Source of the DNA: JAUVPB01 sp965223695
GTDB lineage: Bacteria; Actinomycetota; Thermoleophilia; Gaiellales; Gaiellaceae
DNA: 64,000 bases
NCBI GenBank assembly: GCA_965223695.1
Contig: CBDCXJ010000026.1
Span: forward strand, 1 to 64,000
Reading direction: 5' to 3'
Below, piece after piece: positions 34,690-41,724 of the stretch. Every line of letters begins with the position of its first letter. The stretch's first letter is position 1. Under the pieces are notes generated by a model. That model was given only the letters and a program-made list of their open reading frames with translations. It searched no databases and was not told the DNA's origin. The translations under genes and the position numbers were made by a program.

Positions 34690-35148
34690 ATGCCACTCAG
34701 CCGCGACGAGTGCATCGAGCTCATCGAGGAGCGCTACTTCGGTAGCGTGAGCCGTGGCGACGTAGATGCTGCGCTCGCATGTTTCACGCCCGATGCGCTG
34801 GTCACGATCCGGCACGGAGACGCGGCGCCGCGGACGTTCACGGCCGACGGCGAGGGCTCCGACGCGCTGCGGGGGTTCCTCGAGCACCTGCTCGCCAACT
34901 ACGAGCCCAGCTTCACGGACTTCGTCCACTACGTGGACACCGAGGACGGGCGCTGCGCGTCTCGCTTCACCGCCCGGCTGACGGCGCGCACAGACTCGGC
35001 CAACGCGGCCGCTGGCGACCAGGAGCTGAAGAATTGCAACTTCTTCGACCTCGAAGACCGGCGGGTCTCGGAGATGCTCATCTACTACTCGAATCCTGGT
35101 AGCGAGACAGACGACGGCCCAGCGCCGACGGGCTACCCGGGCGCCTGA
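34690..35148 (+). CDS. SnoaL-like protein
   Basis: 152 aa from the ATG at 34690 (MPLSRDECIELIEERYFGSV); an upstream in-frame ATG at 34660 lies within the divergent promoter. NTF2-fold pattern: an alpha-helical start, VDAALACFTPDALVTIRHGD, LRGFLEHLLANYEPSFTDFV and CASRFTARLTAR then LKNCNFFDLEDRRVSEMLIY. Function unknown. It is followed after 28 bases by the TPR-LuxR regulator, with which it is probably co-transcribed. Confidence 0.72.
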   Translation: MPLSRDECIELIEERYFGSVSRGDVDAALACFTPDALVTIRHGDAAPRTFTADGEGSDALRGFLEHLLANYEPSFTDFVHYVDTEDGRCASRFTARLTARTDSANAAAGDQELKNCNFFDLEDRRVSEMLIYYSNPGSETDDGPAPTGYPGA

Positions 35149-35176
35149 GTTGCGCCTGCGCTGACCGGAGCAGACA

Positions 35177-36844
35177 TTGGCCGAGGCCAAGAGCGAGCAA
35201 GCCGATCTTGTCGAGGCCGGTCAGGCTGCCCTGGCGCGCGGTGCGTGGCAAGAGGCGACCGAGCACTTCGATGCCGTACTCGCGGCCGGCGAGTCCGCCG
35301 AGGCTCACGAAGGCCGCGCCCTCGCTGCCTGGTGGCTCGAGGACGCAGAAGCCGTGCTCGAAGGCCGGCACGACGCCTACCGCCTCTACCAGGAGCGGGG
35401 AGACGAGGTGGGCTCCGCGCGGCTCGCGATGCGCCTCGCGGTGAGCTACGGCGAGCTCAGGGGAGACGTCGCCGTGGCTCGCGGCTGGCTGCAGCGCGGA
35501 GAGCGTCTCCTGGAGCCGTTGCCGCTCAGTGCGGAGCATGCACGGCTGGCCGGGCTAAAGGCTGCGCTGGCCGGGTACTTCGGCGATCGCGAGACGGCGA
35601 TGACGCTCTCGCACGAGGCCGCGACGATCGCCCGCTCGCTGGGGGCGGTCGACGTCGAGGTGCTGGCGATGGCCATCGAGGGTCGCGCCCGCGTCGCCGA
35701 GGGTGACGTGCCCGGAGGAATGGCGTTGCTCGACGAAGCTACGGCCACGGCAACCTCGGGCGAGGTCAGCGACCTCGAGGTGATCCCGGGCGTCTGCTGC
35801 TTCATGATCACGGCTTGCGAGCGCATCCGCGACTTCGATCGAGCAGCGGAGTGGTGCGATGTCGTGCAGGAGTTCTGCCGCGACTACCTCTCGGAGTCGC
35901 TGTTCGCCTGGTGTCGCACGAGCTACGCGGGGGCACTGGTCTGGTGGGGAGCGTGGGAGGAAGCAGAGGCCGAGCTCACCGCCGCGATCGAGCTCACGGC
36001 AGCGACGCGTCCGCCGATGGTCGGCGAGCCGATTCGTCGCCTGGCCGAGCTTCGCGTGCGGCAGGGGCGCTACGAGGAGGCGAGCGAGCTGTTCGCCCAG
36101 ATCGAGGGCCTGCCGACAGGCGCGCTCGGCCGCGCAATGCTCGCGCTCGAGCAAGGCGATGCACAGGGGGCGGTGGAGCTTGCCGAGCGCTTTCTCCGCT
36201 CGGTCCCGGGCGAGAGCTCGGTGGAGCGCGTCGCGGGGTTCGAGACCTTGCTCGCGGCGAAGCTTGCCGTCGGTGACGTGGATGGTGCGGCCGCGATGGC
36301 CAGCGAGCTCGCGGCTGTCGCCGAGACGGTCGGTACCGAGCCGCTACGGGCGGCGGCCAGTCTGGCAGAGGGCCTGATCGCGACCGCTCGCGCCGAGCAC
36401 GAGAGCGCACGTCTAGCGCTCGAGGACGCAATCGACCTTTTCGAACGAAGCCGCGCGCCGTTCGAGGCCGGTCGCGCTCGCGTTGCGCTCGCGGCCGCCC
36501 TCGCCGCGCAGGGGCGTGGGGAGGGCGCGGCCGATGAGCTCGAAGCCGCGCGCGAGACGTTCAAGACGATGGGCGCCGTGACGCAGGCCGAACGCGCTGA
36601 GGTTCTGCTCGCCGGGCTCGAGGCCACCGACGGCGGCCACGGCGCGGTAGAAACCCCGCTGACGCCGCGTGAATCAGAAGTGCTGCGCCTCGTCGCCGAC
36701 GGCCTCAGTGACAAGGCGATCGCTGCGAAGCTCGTCATCAGCGAGCACACCGTGCATCGTCACGTCTCGAACATCCGCACGAAGCTGCGCGTACCTTCGC
36801 GCGCCGCCGCAGCCGCACAGGCGGCCAAGCTCGACCTGATCTGA
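35177..36844 (+). CDS. LuxR-type transcriptional regulator with TPR-like array
   Basis: 555 aa, TTG start after GGAG. Residues about 1-470 are helical repeats (LVEAGQAALARGAWQEATEH; RRLAELRVRQGRYEEASELF) of TPR type, with no NTPase P-loop, so unlike full MalT/LAL regulators. The C-terminus carries a LuxR helix-turn-helix from about 492: TPRESEVLRLVADGLSDKAI, then SEHTVHRHVSNIRTKL. The DNA-binding part is intact. It probably senses a partner protein or ligand through the repeats. It could control the ABC exporter downstream or the divergent catabolic genes. Confidence 0.85.
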   Translation: MAEAKSEQADLVEAGQAALARGAWQEATEHFDAVLAAGESAEAHEGRALAAWWLEDAEAVLEGRHDAYRLYQERGDEVGSARLAMRLAVSYGELRGDVAVARGWLQRGERLLEPLPLSAEHARLAGLKAALAGYFGDRETAMTLSHEAATIARSLGAVDVEVLAMAIEGRARVAEGDVPGGMALLDEATATATSGEVSDLEVIPGVCCFMITACERIRDFDRAAEWCDVVQEFCRDYLSESLFAWCRTSYAGALVWWGAWEEAEAELTAAIELTAATRPPMVGEPIRRLAELRVRQGRYEEASELFAQIEGLPTGALGRAMLALEQGDAQGAVELAERFLRSVPGESSVERVAGFETLLAAKLAVGDVDGAAAMASELAAVAETVGTEPLRAAASLAEGLIATARAEHESARLALEDAIDLFERSRAPFEAGRARVALAAALAAQGRGEGAADELEAARETFKTMGAVTQAERAEVLLAGLEATDGGHGAVETPLTPRESEVLRLVADGLSDKAIAAKLVISEHTVHRHVSNIRTKLRVPSRAAAAAQAAKLDLI

Positions 36845-36861
36845 ACCCGTGTTCGCGTGGC

Positions 36862-36879
36862 ATGGCCGATTCCGGCCAT
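36862..36879. terminator. Hairpin between regulator and ABC genes
   Basis: ATGGCCG (36862-36868) and CGGCCAT (36873-36879) form a perfect 7-bp stem with loop ATTC, followed by CTTT. It may be a weak terminator of the regulator gene or an operator for the ABC operon. Confidence 0.4.
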
Positions 36880-36970
36880 CTTTGGGCACGCGGTGAAGAT
36901 GGCCTGAACCAGCGAAGCCCCGGAGCTTCCGGCGATGGATCCTCTGTGCAATGCAACTGAGGAGGACCAC

Positions 36971-37972
36971 ATGAGCACATATCCGACCCTCGCGATCGAG
37001 GCCTCGGGGCTCAAGAAGTCGTTCGGAGACACCCACGCCGTCTGTGGTGTCGACCTCGCTGTTCCGCGGGGCTCGGTCTACGGGATTCTGGGACCGAATG
37101 GCGCGGGGAAGTCCACCACCATCAGGATTCTGGCGACGCTCGTGGCACCCGATGCCGGCCACGCGCGTGTCCTCGGCCACGACATCGTGCGCGAAGCGAG
37201 CGCCGTCCGTGGCGCCATCAGTCTGACCGGCCAGCTTGCCTCGGTCGACGAAGACCTGACCGGCGAGGAGAATCTGATCCTGCTCGGTCGGTTGCTGGGC
37301 TTCAGGCACAGGCAGGCGAAGGTGCGGGCGGCCGATCTGCTCGAGGCGTTCGGGCTCGTCGAGGCCGCCGGTCGTCTCACGAAGGACTACTCCGGCGGGA
37401 TGCGCCGGAGGCTCGACATCGCGGCGAGCGTCATCGTGACGCCGGAGCTGCTCTTCCTCGATGAGCCGACGACGGGGCTCGATCCGCGCTCTCGCAACCA
37501 GGTATGGGACATCGTCCGTGCTCTCGCCGCCGGCGGGACGACGATCCTGCTCTGTACTCAGTACCTCGACGAGGCCGATCAGCTCGCGGACGGGATCGCC
37601 GTCATCGACCACGGTCGCGTGATCGCCGAGGGAACCCCAGGGCAGCTCAAGGCCTCTGTCGGCTCTGGCGCGCTGCACGTGCGTCTGCTCGACGCCGGCC
37701 AGCGTTCCGAGGCGGCCAGCATCCTTGCTCGGGTGCTCGAGGCCGACGTACGTCTCGAGCCCGAAGCGGCGGCGCTGTCTGCCCCGAGTGCCGACTCTCA
37801 GCAGGCCGCAGAGGCCGTCGCCGAGCTATCGCGCGCGAGCATCGGCGTGGCGAGCTTCTCGCTCGCGCAGCCAACCCTGGACGAGGTCTTCCTCGCACTC
37901 ACCGGTCATCCCGCCGAACGAGAAGAGCCCGGCGACGACGAGCCCGCAGAGCTCGAAAGGAGCGCAGCATGA
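36971..37972 (+). CDS. ABC transporter ATP-binding protein, DrrA-like
   Basis: 333 aa from the ATG at 36971 (GAGGAGG upstream). Walker A GPNGAGKST is at 41-49, signature SGGM at 141-144, Walker B LLFLDEPTTGLDPRSR at about 160-175 and the H-loop position replaced by TQYLDEADQLAD. The last 100 residues form the extra C-terminal domain typical of daunorubicin-resistance ATPases. It would drive export of a hydrophobic compound together with the permease that overlaps it by 4 bases (ATGA). Confidence 0.92.
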   Translation: MSTYPTLAIEASGLKKSFGDTHAVCGVDLAVPRGSVYGILGPNGAGKSTTIRILATLVAPDAGHARVLGHDIVREASAVRGAISLTGQLASVDEDLTGEENLILLGRLLGFRHRQAKVRAADLLEAFGLVEAAGRLTKDYSGGMRRRLDIAASVIVTPELLFLDEPTTGLDPRSRNQVWDIVRALAAGGTTILLCTQYLDEADQLADGIAVIDHGRVIAEGTPGQLKASVGSGALHVRLLDAGQRSEAASILARVLEADVRLEPEAAALSAPSADSQQAAEAVAELSRASIGVASFSLAQPTLDEVFLALTGHPAEREEPGDDEPAELERSAA

Positions 37973-38808
37973 GCGCAGCAACGCCACAGATACCGATCCA
38001 GCCGACGCTGGACAGCGCCGTCCTCAAGGTGCTCACGACCGGCGCCCGACCGGCTCGCGCAAGCGCGCTCTCGGCCGTGCTCGCGTTCGGCTGGCGAGGG
38101 ATGCTGAAGATCAAGCACGTGCCCGAGCAGCTGATGGACGTGACCCTGATGCCGGTGCTCATGGTTTTCCTCTTCACGTACCTGTTCGGTGGAGCTATCG
38201 AGGGCTCGACAGCGGACTACCTGCAGTACCTGCTTCCCGGCTTGATGGTGTTCGTCTTGTTCAGCAGCATCTACTCGGGCGTTGCACTCAACGTCGACGT
38301 CACGAAGGGCGTCATCGATCGCTTCCGCTCACTGCCGATACCGCGTCCCTCACCGCTCATCGGCGCAGTGCTTGGCGACGTGGTGCGCTACTCGGTCGGC
38401 GTCATGTTTCTGGTTGGCATCGGGCTGGCGCTCGGCTTCAGGCCCGAGGGCGGGTTCGTCGGCGTGCTGGCTGCAGGTGCGCTCGTCGTGGTTTTCGCCT
38501 CGGGACTCTCCTGGGTGTTCTCGACGGTCGGGCTGCTCCTGCGCGCACCGAACGCGGTGAGCAATGCGGGCACGATGGTCTTCTTCCCGCTCATCTTCCT
38601 CAGCAACGTCTTCGTGCGGCCAGAGACGATGCCCGGCTGGCTCGAGGCATTCGTCGACGTCAGCCCAATCGCCCACCTCGCCACGGCGACCCGTGCGTTC
38701 ATGGACGGAACAGTCGATGGCGTCTCGCTCGCGGTCGCCCTGGGCACGGCTGCACTGCTGACCGCCGTATTTGCGCCGCTGACCACGTACCTGTACCGGC
38801 GGAAGTAG
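37969..38808 (+). CDS. ABC-2 type transporter permease, DrrB-like
   Basis: 279 aa, ATG overlapping the upstream TGA. Six hydrophobic segments in ABC-2 layout: DVTLMPVLMVFLFTYLFGG, LPGLMVFVLFSSIYSGVAL, VGVMFLVGIGLALGF, LAAGALVVVFASGLSWVF, a segment with FFPLIFLSNVFVRPETMPGW (the family's conserved loop) and the final ALGTAALLTAVFAPLTTYL. Forms a dimeric membrane channel with the DrrA-like ATPase. Substrate unknown; possibly self-protection or export of a pathway by-product. Confidence 0.92.
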   Translation: MSAATPQIPIQPTLDSAVLKVLTTGARPARASALSAVLAFGWRGMLKIKHVPEQLMDVTLMPVLMVFLFTYLFGGAIEGSTADYLQYLLPGLMVFVLFSSIYSGVALNVDVTKGVIDRFRSLPIPRPSPLIGAVLGDVVRYSVGVMFLVGIGLALGFRPEGGFVGVLAAGALVVVFASGLSWVFSTVGLLLRAPNAVSNAGTMVFFPLIFLSNVFVRPETMPGWLEAFVDVSPIAHLATATRAFMDGTVDGVSLAVALGTAALLTAVFAPLTTYLYRRK

Positions 38809-38860
38809 GGGATCTTGAGCGACGTGCTCGTCCCTCTCGCCATCGCCGCCGCCGGCGCAG

Positions 38861-38874
38861 GGCCCGTACGGGCC
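38861..38874. terminator. Palindrome between convergent genes
   Basis: GGCCCGTACGGGCC is a perfect 14-base palindrome between the permease gene and the leftward PIN remnant, a possible short terminator. Confidence 0.35.
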
Positions 38875-39143
38875 TAAGCCTCGGAAGGATCGGTGATGTT
38901 CCGTCCGTCGAAAAGGCCGCGATAGAAGCCGCGGTCGCGTGAGAGCAGCGCGTCGGCCTGCAGCATCGCGTGGGCGCCGATGAGGAAGTCGGCCACGGCA
39001 CGCGTACGCGTAGCTGCTCCGCGATTCGCCTGCCAGAGCTCGCCTGCGAGCGCGGCCGTCGGCTCGAGGATCGCGTCGAAGTGAACGCCAACCGTTGAGA
39101 GCGACGCTCTGAACGCGCGTTCCTCGGGGTAGTGGGCGCGCAC
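38874..39143 (-). pseudogene. PIN-domain (VapC-like) toxin, N-terminally truncated
   Basis: 89 aa remain. VADFLIGAHAMLQADALLSR followed by DRGFYRGLF is the C-terminal half of a PIN ribonuclease (acidic D in ADFLIGAHA and D in LSRDRGF). The first catalytic Asp and the N-terminal 45 or so residues are missing, and no VapB antitoxin adjoins it. The upstream 47 bases lead straight into an LLM remnant on the same strand. Most likely a relic of a type II toxin-antitoxin pair. Confidence 0.65.
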
Positions 39144-39189
39144 CTAGGCCAACCCCATTCGAGGCCGGTTACCGCGCGCAGCGTCGGTC

Positions 39190-39773
39190 TCAGCTGTGCG
39201 CGAACGCGGCGATCATCGCCTCGTGGCCAGCCCGTACCTCGTCCGGCTCGAGCAGAAAGGTGGGCGCGTAAAGGGTCACGAAGTCGACGACGCCGGCGAA
39301 CCGCTCGAGCTTCGCGCGAACCTCCTCGGGCGTTCCCGCAAGGACGAACTCGTCGACCATCGCATCCGTGACGGCCTCGATCGCGGCAGCCGTGTCGCCC
39401 GCCTCGAACGCATCGCGCACGCGCGTGTACTCCTCACCGAACCCGTGCCGGCGCATCACCGGCTCGAAGTAGCCGGCCGCACCGACGTTGAACGCAAGCT
39501 GGTGCTTGCCCCAGCGTGTGGCTTGCCCCTTATCGCACGAGACCGCAGCCGACACGACGAGGCCGCGCTCGATCTCGTCGAGGCTTCGGATCCGCGCACG
39601 GGCCTGTCGAAGGCGACGCCGTGCCAGCTCTCGTTCCATGCGCGCGGCGCCGCGCCGATCCCGAGCCTGAAGCGACCGCCTGAGAGCTCGGCGAGCAAGG
39701 AGAATCGCACCATCTCCTCGAGGCTGATCTGGTCGCCGGTGAGGTGGAGATCGACGCGCACGCCCGAGCTCAT
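39190..39773 (-). pseudogene. LLM oxidoreductase remnant
   Basis: One frame gives ISLEEMVRFSLLAELSGGRF, then RLGIGAAPRAWNESWHGVAF, the mid-barrel of a luciferase-like enzyme. Another frame gives the C-terminal half: FNVGAAGYFEPVMRRHGFGE, DEFVLAGTPEEVRAKLERFA and VTLYAPTFLLEPDEVRAG. The N-terminal third and a stretch between the pieces are missing and the frame changes near 39600. It is a decayed gene, adjacent to an isochorismatase-fold hydrolase, which suggests an ancestral LLM/hydrolase pair. Confidence 0.7.
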
Positions 39774-39803
39774 GGCGCCGGCCTCAGTAACCGGGCTTCG
39801 CGC

Positions 39804-40547
39804 CTATGCGGACGTACCGACCGCCTCGGCCTCGGCCCTGGTGCCGCTCCCGCGGTGAAGGCGCTCGACGATCTCGTCGGCCGACCAGACGAAGCAGAAG
39901 TTCTTGTCGAGGTACTCGAGCGCAGTCGCGTGACCGTGCGGGCTCATCGCCGTGCACGCGTCCTCGGCAAGCGCGATGTCAAAGTCGAGATCGCCCGCGT
40001 CGCGCGTCGCGCCCTCGACGCAGCTGTTCGTCCAGATACCCGACATCACGAGCGTCGTGATTCCCATGTTGTGGAGCAGGTGCTCGATGTTGGTCGAGTT
40101 GAAGACGCTTGAGCCGCTCTTGTTGAGGATGATGTCGCCCTCCTGCGGCGCAACTTCTGGCATGAACTGGGCGTCCTCGGAGTCGAGCGTGCAGAAGACG
40201 CCGAAGGCGAGGTGCCGGCGCGTCTGGTCGGAGCCGTCGCCGCGGACAGACACGCAGCGCGTGAGGAAGACAGGGGCGCCGTTCTCGCGGAACGCCTCGA
40301 CCAGCTTCTGTGCGGTCGGAACGACGAGCGTCTCGAGGCGATTGATCGCCCAATCGGCATCGTCGCTCATGCCGGCCTCGGCGAGACGGCTGAAGAACTT
40401 ACCGTTGCGCGAAGCCTGTTGATGCTGCAGGTCGATCACGATCAGGGCGGTGGTCGACCAGTCCATCTCGAACTCGGGGATCTCGCAGATGTATTGCCAC
40501 GACGTCAGTCCACGACGATCGCCGCTTGTTGCATCAGTGCTGGTCAT
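39804..40547 (-). CDS. Isochorismatase-family amidohydrolase
   Basis: 247 aa from the ATG at 40547, preceded by GAGAGGAG. The catalytic triad of the cysteine-hydrolase branch is clear: Asp39 (ALIVIDLQHQQ), Lys143 (LNKSGSS) and Cys176 (GIWTNSCVEGATR). Members include RutB (ureidoacrylate amidohydrolase), nicotinamidases and biuret hydrolase. The N-terminal LTSWQYICEIPEFEMDWSTT and the long ISVR region recall biuret/maleamate-type members but do not decide. It follows the LLM remnant at 39190-39773 on the same strand. Cytoplasmic. Confidence 0.88.
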   Translation of the reverse strand: MTSTDATSGDRRGLTSWQYICEIPEFEMDWSTTALIVIDLQHQQASRNGKFFSRLAEAGMSDDADWAINRLETLVVPTAQKLVEAFRENGAPVFLTRCVSVRGDGSDQTRRHLAFGVFCTLDSEDAQFMPEVAPQEGDIILNKSGSSVFNSTNIEHLLHNMGITTLVMSGIWTNSCVEGATRDAGDLDFDIALAEDACTAMSPHGHATALEYLDKNFCFVWSADEIVERLHRGSGTRAEAEAVGTSA

Positions 40548-40661
40548 CGGATCTCCTCTCGTGCGCCCCACCGTCGGTGGCACTCACCGTCATTCTGACT
40601 GGACCGTCACCATTTTCGCGGGCTATACGCCTGCCGCAGGCGCTCGACGTCGAAGAGCACA

Positions 40662-41099
40662 TCAGGCACCGTCGTCGACCGATATTTCTACGACGAGGCT
40701 CTGCGTTGCCCAAGAAGACAGTGGATGGCCAGACGTCCAGCTCTGGTAACGAGCTGCCAGCGCCTCGCGTGCGGGGTGCTCGACGGCGTCATCGAGTATC
40801 CGCGCGCGGCCTTCCCAGGCTGTGTCGCCGACCTCGACCGCGACTGCGGAGTTCGCGATCAGGTTCTTGACCCAGTCGGAGCGCTTCCCGCCGCCGGACA
40901 TGACGAACAGGACGCCGTCGATGATGGCGAACCAGATCTCGACTCGGTGCGGCCTCCCGGTGACGCGCCCCTTCGTCGTCAGGTAGCAGAGCCGGTGCCG
41001 TTCGAGCTCTGCGCTCAGGCCCTGGCTACTCAGTCGCCCGGTCGCGCGGTAGGGGGAGCTGGCCGAGGTAGGCCAGCACGGATTCCAGCGGCTCGACAT
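40662..41099 (-). CDS. PNPOx-like / deazaflavin-dependent nitroreductase-like protein
   Basis: The conserved part (about residues 28-140) has LCYLTTKGRVTGRPHRVEIW, FVMSGGGKRSDWVKNLIANS and VAVEVGDTAWEGRARILDD, the split beta-barrel of F420-binding DUF385/nitroreductase-like proteins (TxGRxTGxxR-x-x-x-x-W). The ATG at 41099 lies inside the upstream amidase gene, giving a 74-base overlap. A CTG near 41018 would fit the domain better, so the true start is uncertain. It could use or bind a deazaflavin cofactor shared with LLM enzymes of the window. Confidence 0.68.
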   Translation of the reverse strand: MSSRWNPCWPTSASSPYRATGRLSSQGLSAELERHRLCYLTTKGRVTGRPHRVEIWFAIIDGVLFVMSGGGKRSDWVKNLIANSAVAVEVGDTAWEGRARILDDAVEHPAREALAARYQSWTSGHPLSSWATQSLVVEISVDDGA

Positions 41100-41724
41100 C
41101 GCCGAAGCGGACGTCCATGTCGAACAGGTTCCACTCGACGACGCCCGGGACGCGGTCGCCGACGCACTCCCGCACGATGATCGGCCGGAAGCCCTCGGCG
41201 TTTGCGTCGCCGACCGTGTGGCGGACGCAACCGGCCACGGTGACGCCCGTGAAGATCACCGTGTCGACGGCGTGGGCGGTGAGGAAGCTCGAGAGGGACG
41301 TCCCGTGGAAGGCGCTCGCGTGCTTCTTGACGATCACCTGCTCGCCTGGCTCGGGCGCGATCCGCTCGTCGATCTCGACGGCCTCGGTTCCCCGCTCGAG
41401 CACGGCGAGCGAGGGCACCTTGAGCCTCCACGCCCCGATGTCGGAGTTCGGGCCCTCAGGAGCCGCGTAGGCGGTGGTCGTGTAGACGATCGGGATTCCC
41501 TTGCTGCGCGCGACGGCGAGCAGCTGCTGAACACCGGGGATGATCACGTCCATGTCGTCGCAGGTGAACGGGTTGCCGGGCCGCGTCCAGGCGTTGGCCA
41601 GGTCGATGTTGACGAGCCCGGGACGCTCCCCGTAGCCGATTCGCTCGAGGAAGCCGCGGCCACGGTAGATCTCGGAGTCCGCCGCGAAGACGCGCTCCAG
41701 GGCGGCTTTGAGGTCGTCAGTCAC
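41026..41724 (-). CDS. Isochorismatase-family hydrolase, N-carbamoylsarcosine amidase-like
   Basis: 232 aa. Triad candidates Asp41 (LVNIDLANAWTR), Lys133 or 134 (VKKHASAFHGT) and Cys166 (VTVAGCVRHT). The N-terminal helix plus KHASAFHGTSLSSFL and the CVRHT context match N-carbamoylsarcosine amidase, which cuts N-carbamoylsarcosine to sarcosine, CO2 and ammonia. Its start overlaps the end of the fused hydantoinase gene by 8 bases, the enzyme that would supply a carbamoyl substrate. This partnership strongly supports the call; the exact substrate is inferred. Confidence 0.85.
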   Translation of the reverse strand: MTDDLKAALERVFAADSEIYRGRGFLERIGYGERPGLVNIDLANAWTRPGNPFTCDDMDVIIPGVQQLLAVARSKGIPIVYTTTAYAAPEGPNSDIGAWRLKVPSLAVLERGTEAVEIDERIAPEPGEQVIVKKHASAFHGTSLSSFLTAHAVDTVIFTGVTVAGCVRHTVGDANAEGFRPIIVRECVGDRVPGVVEWNLFDMDVRFGDVEPLESVLAYLGQLPLPRDRATE

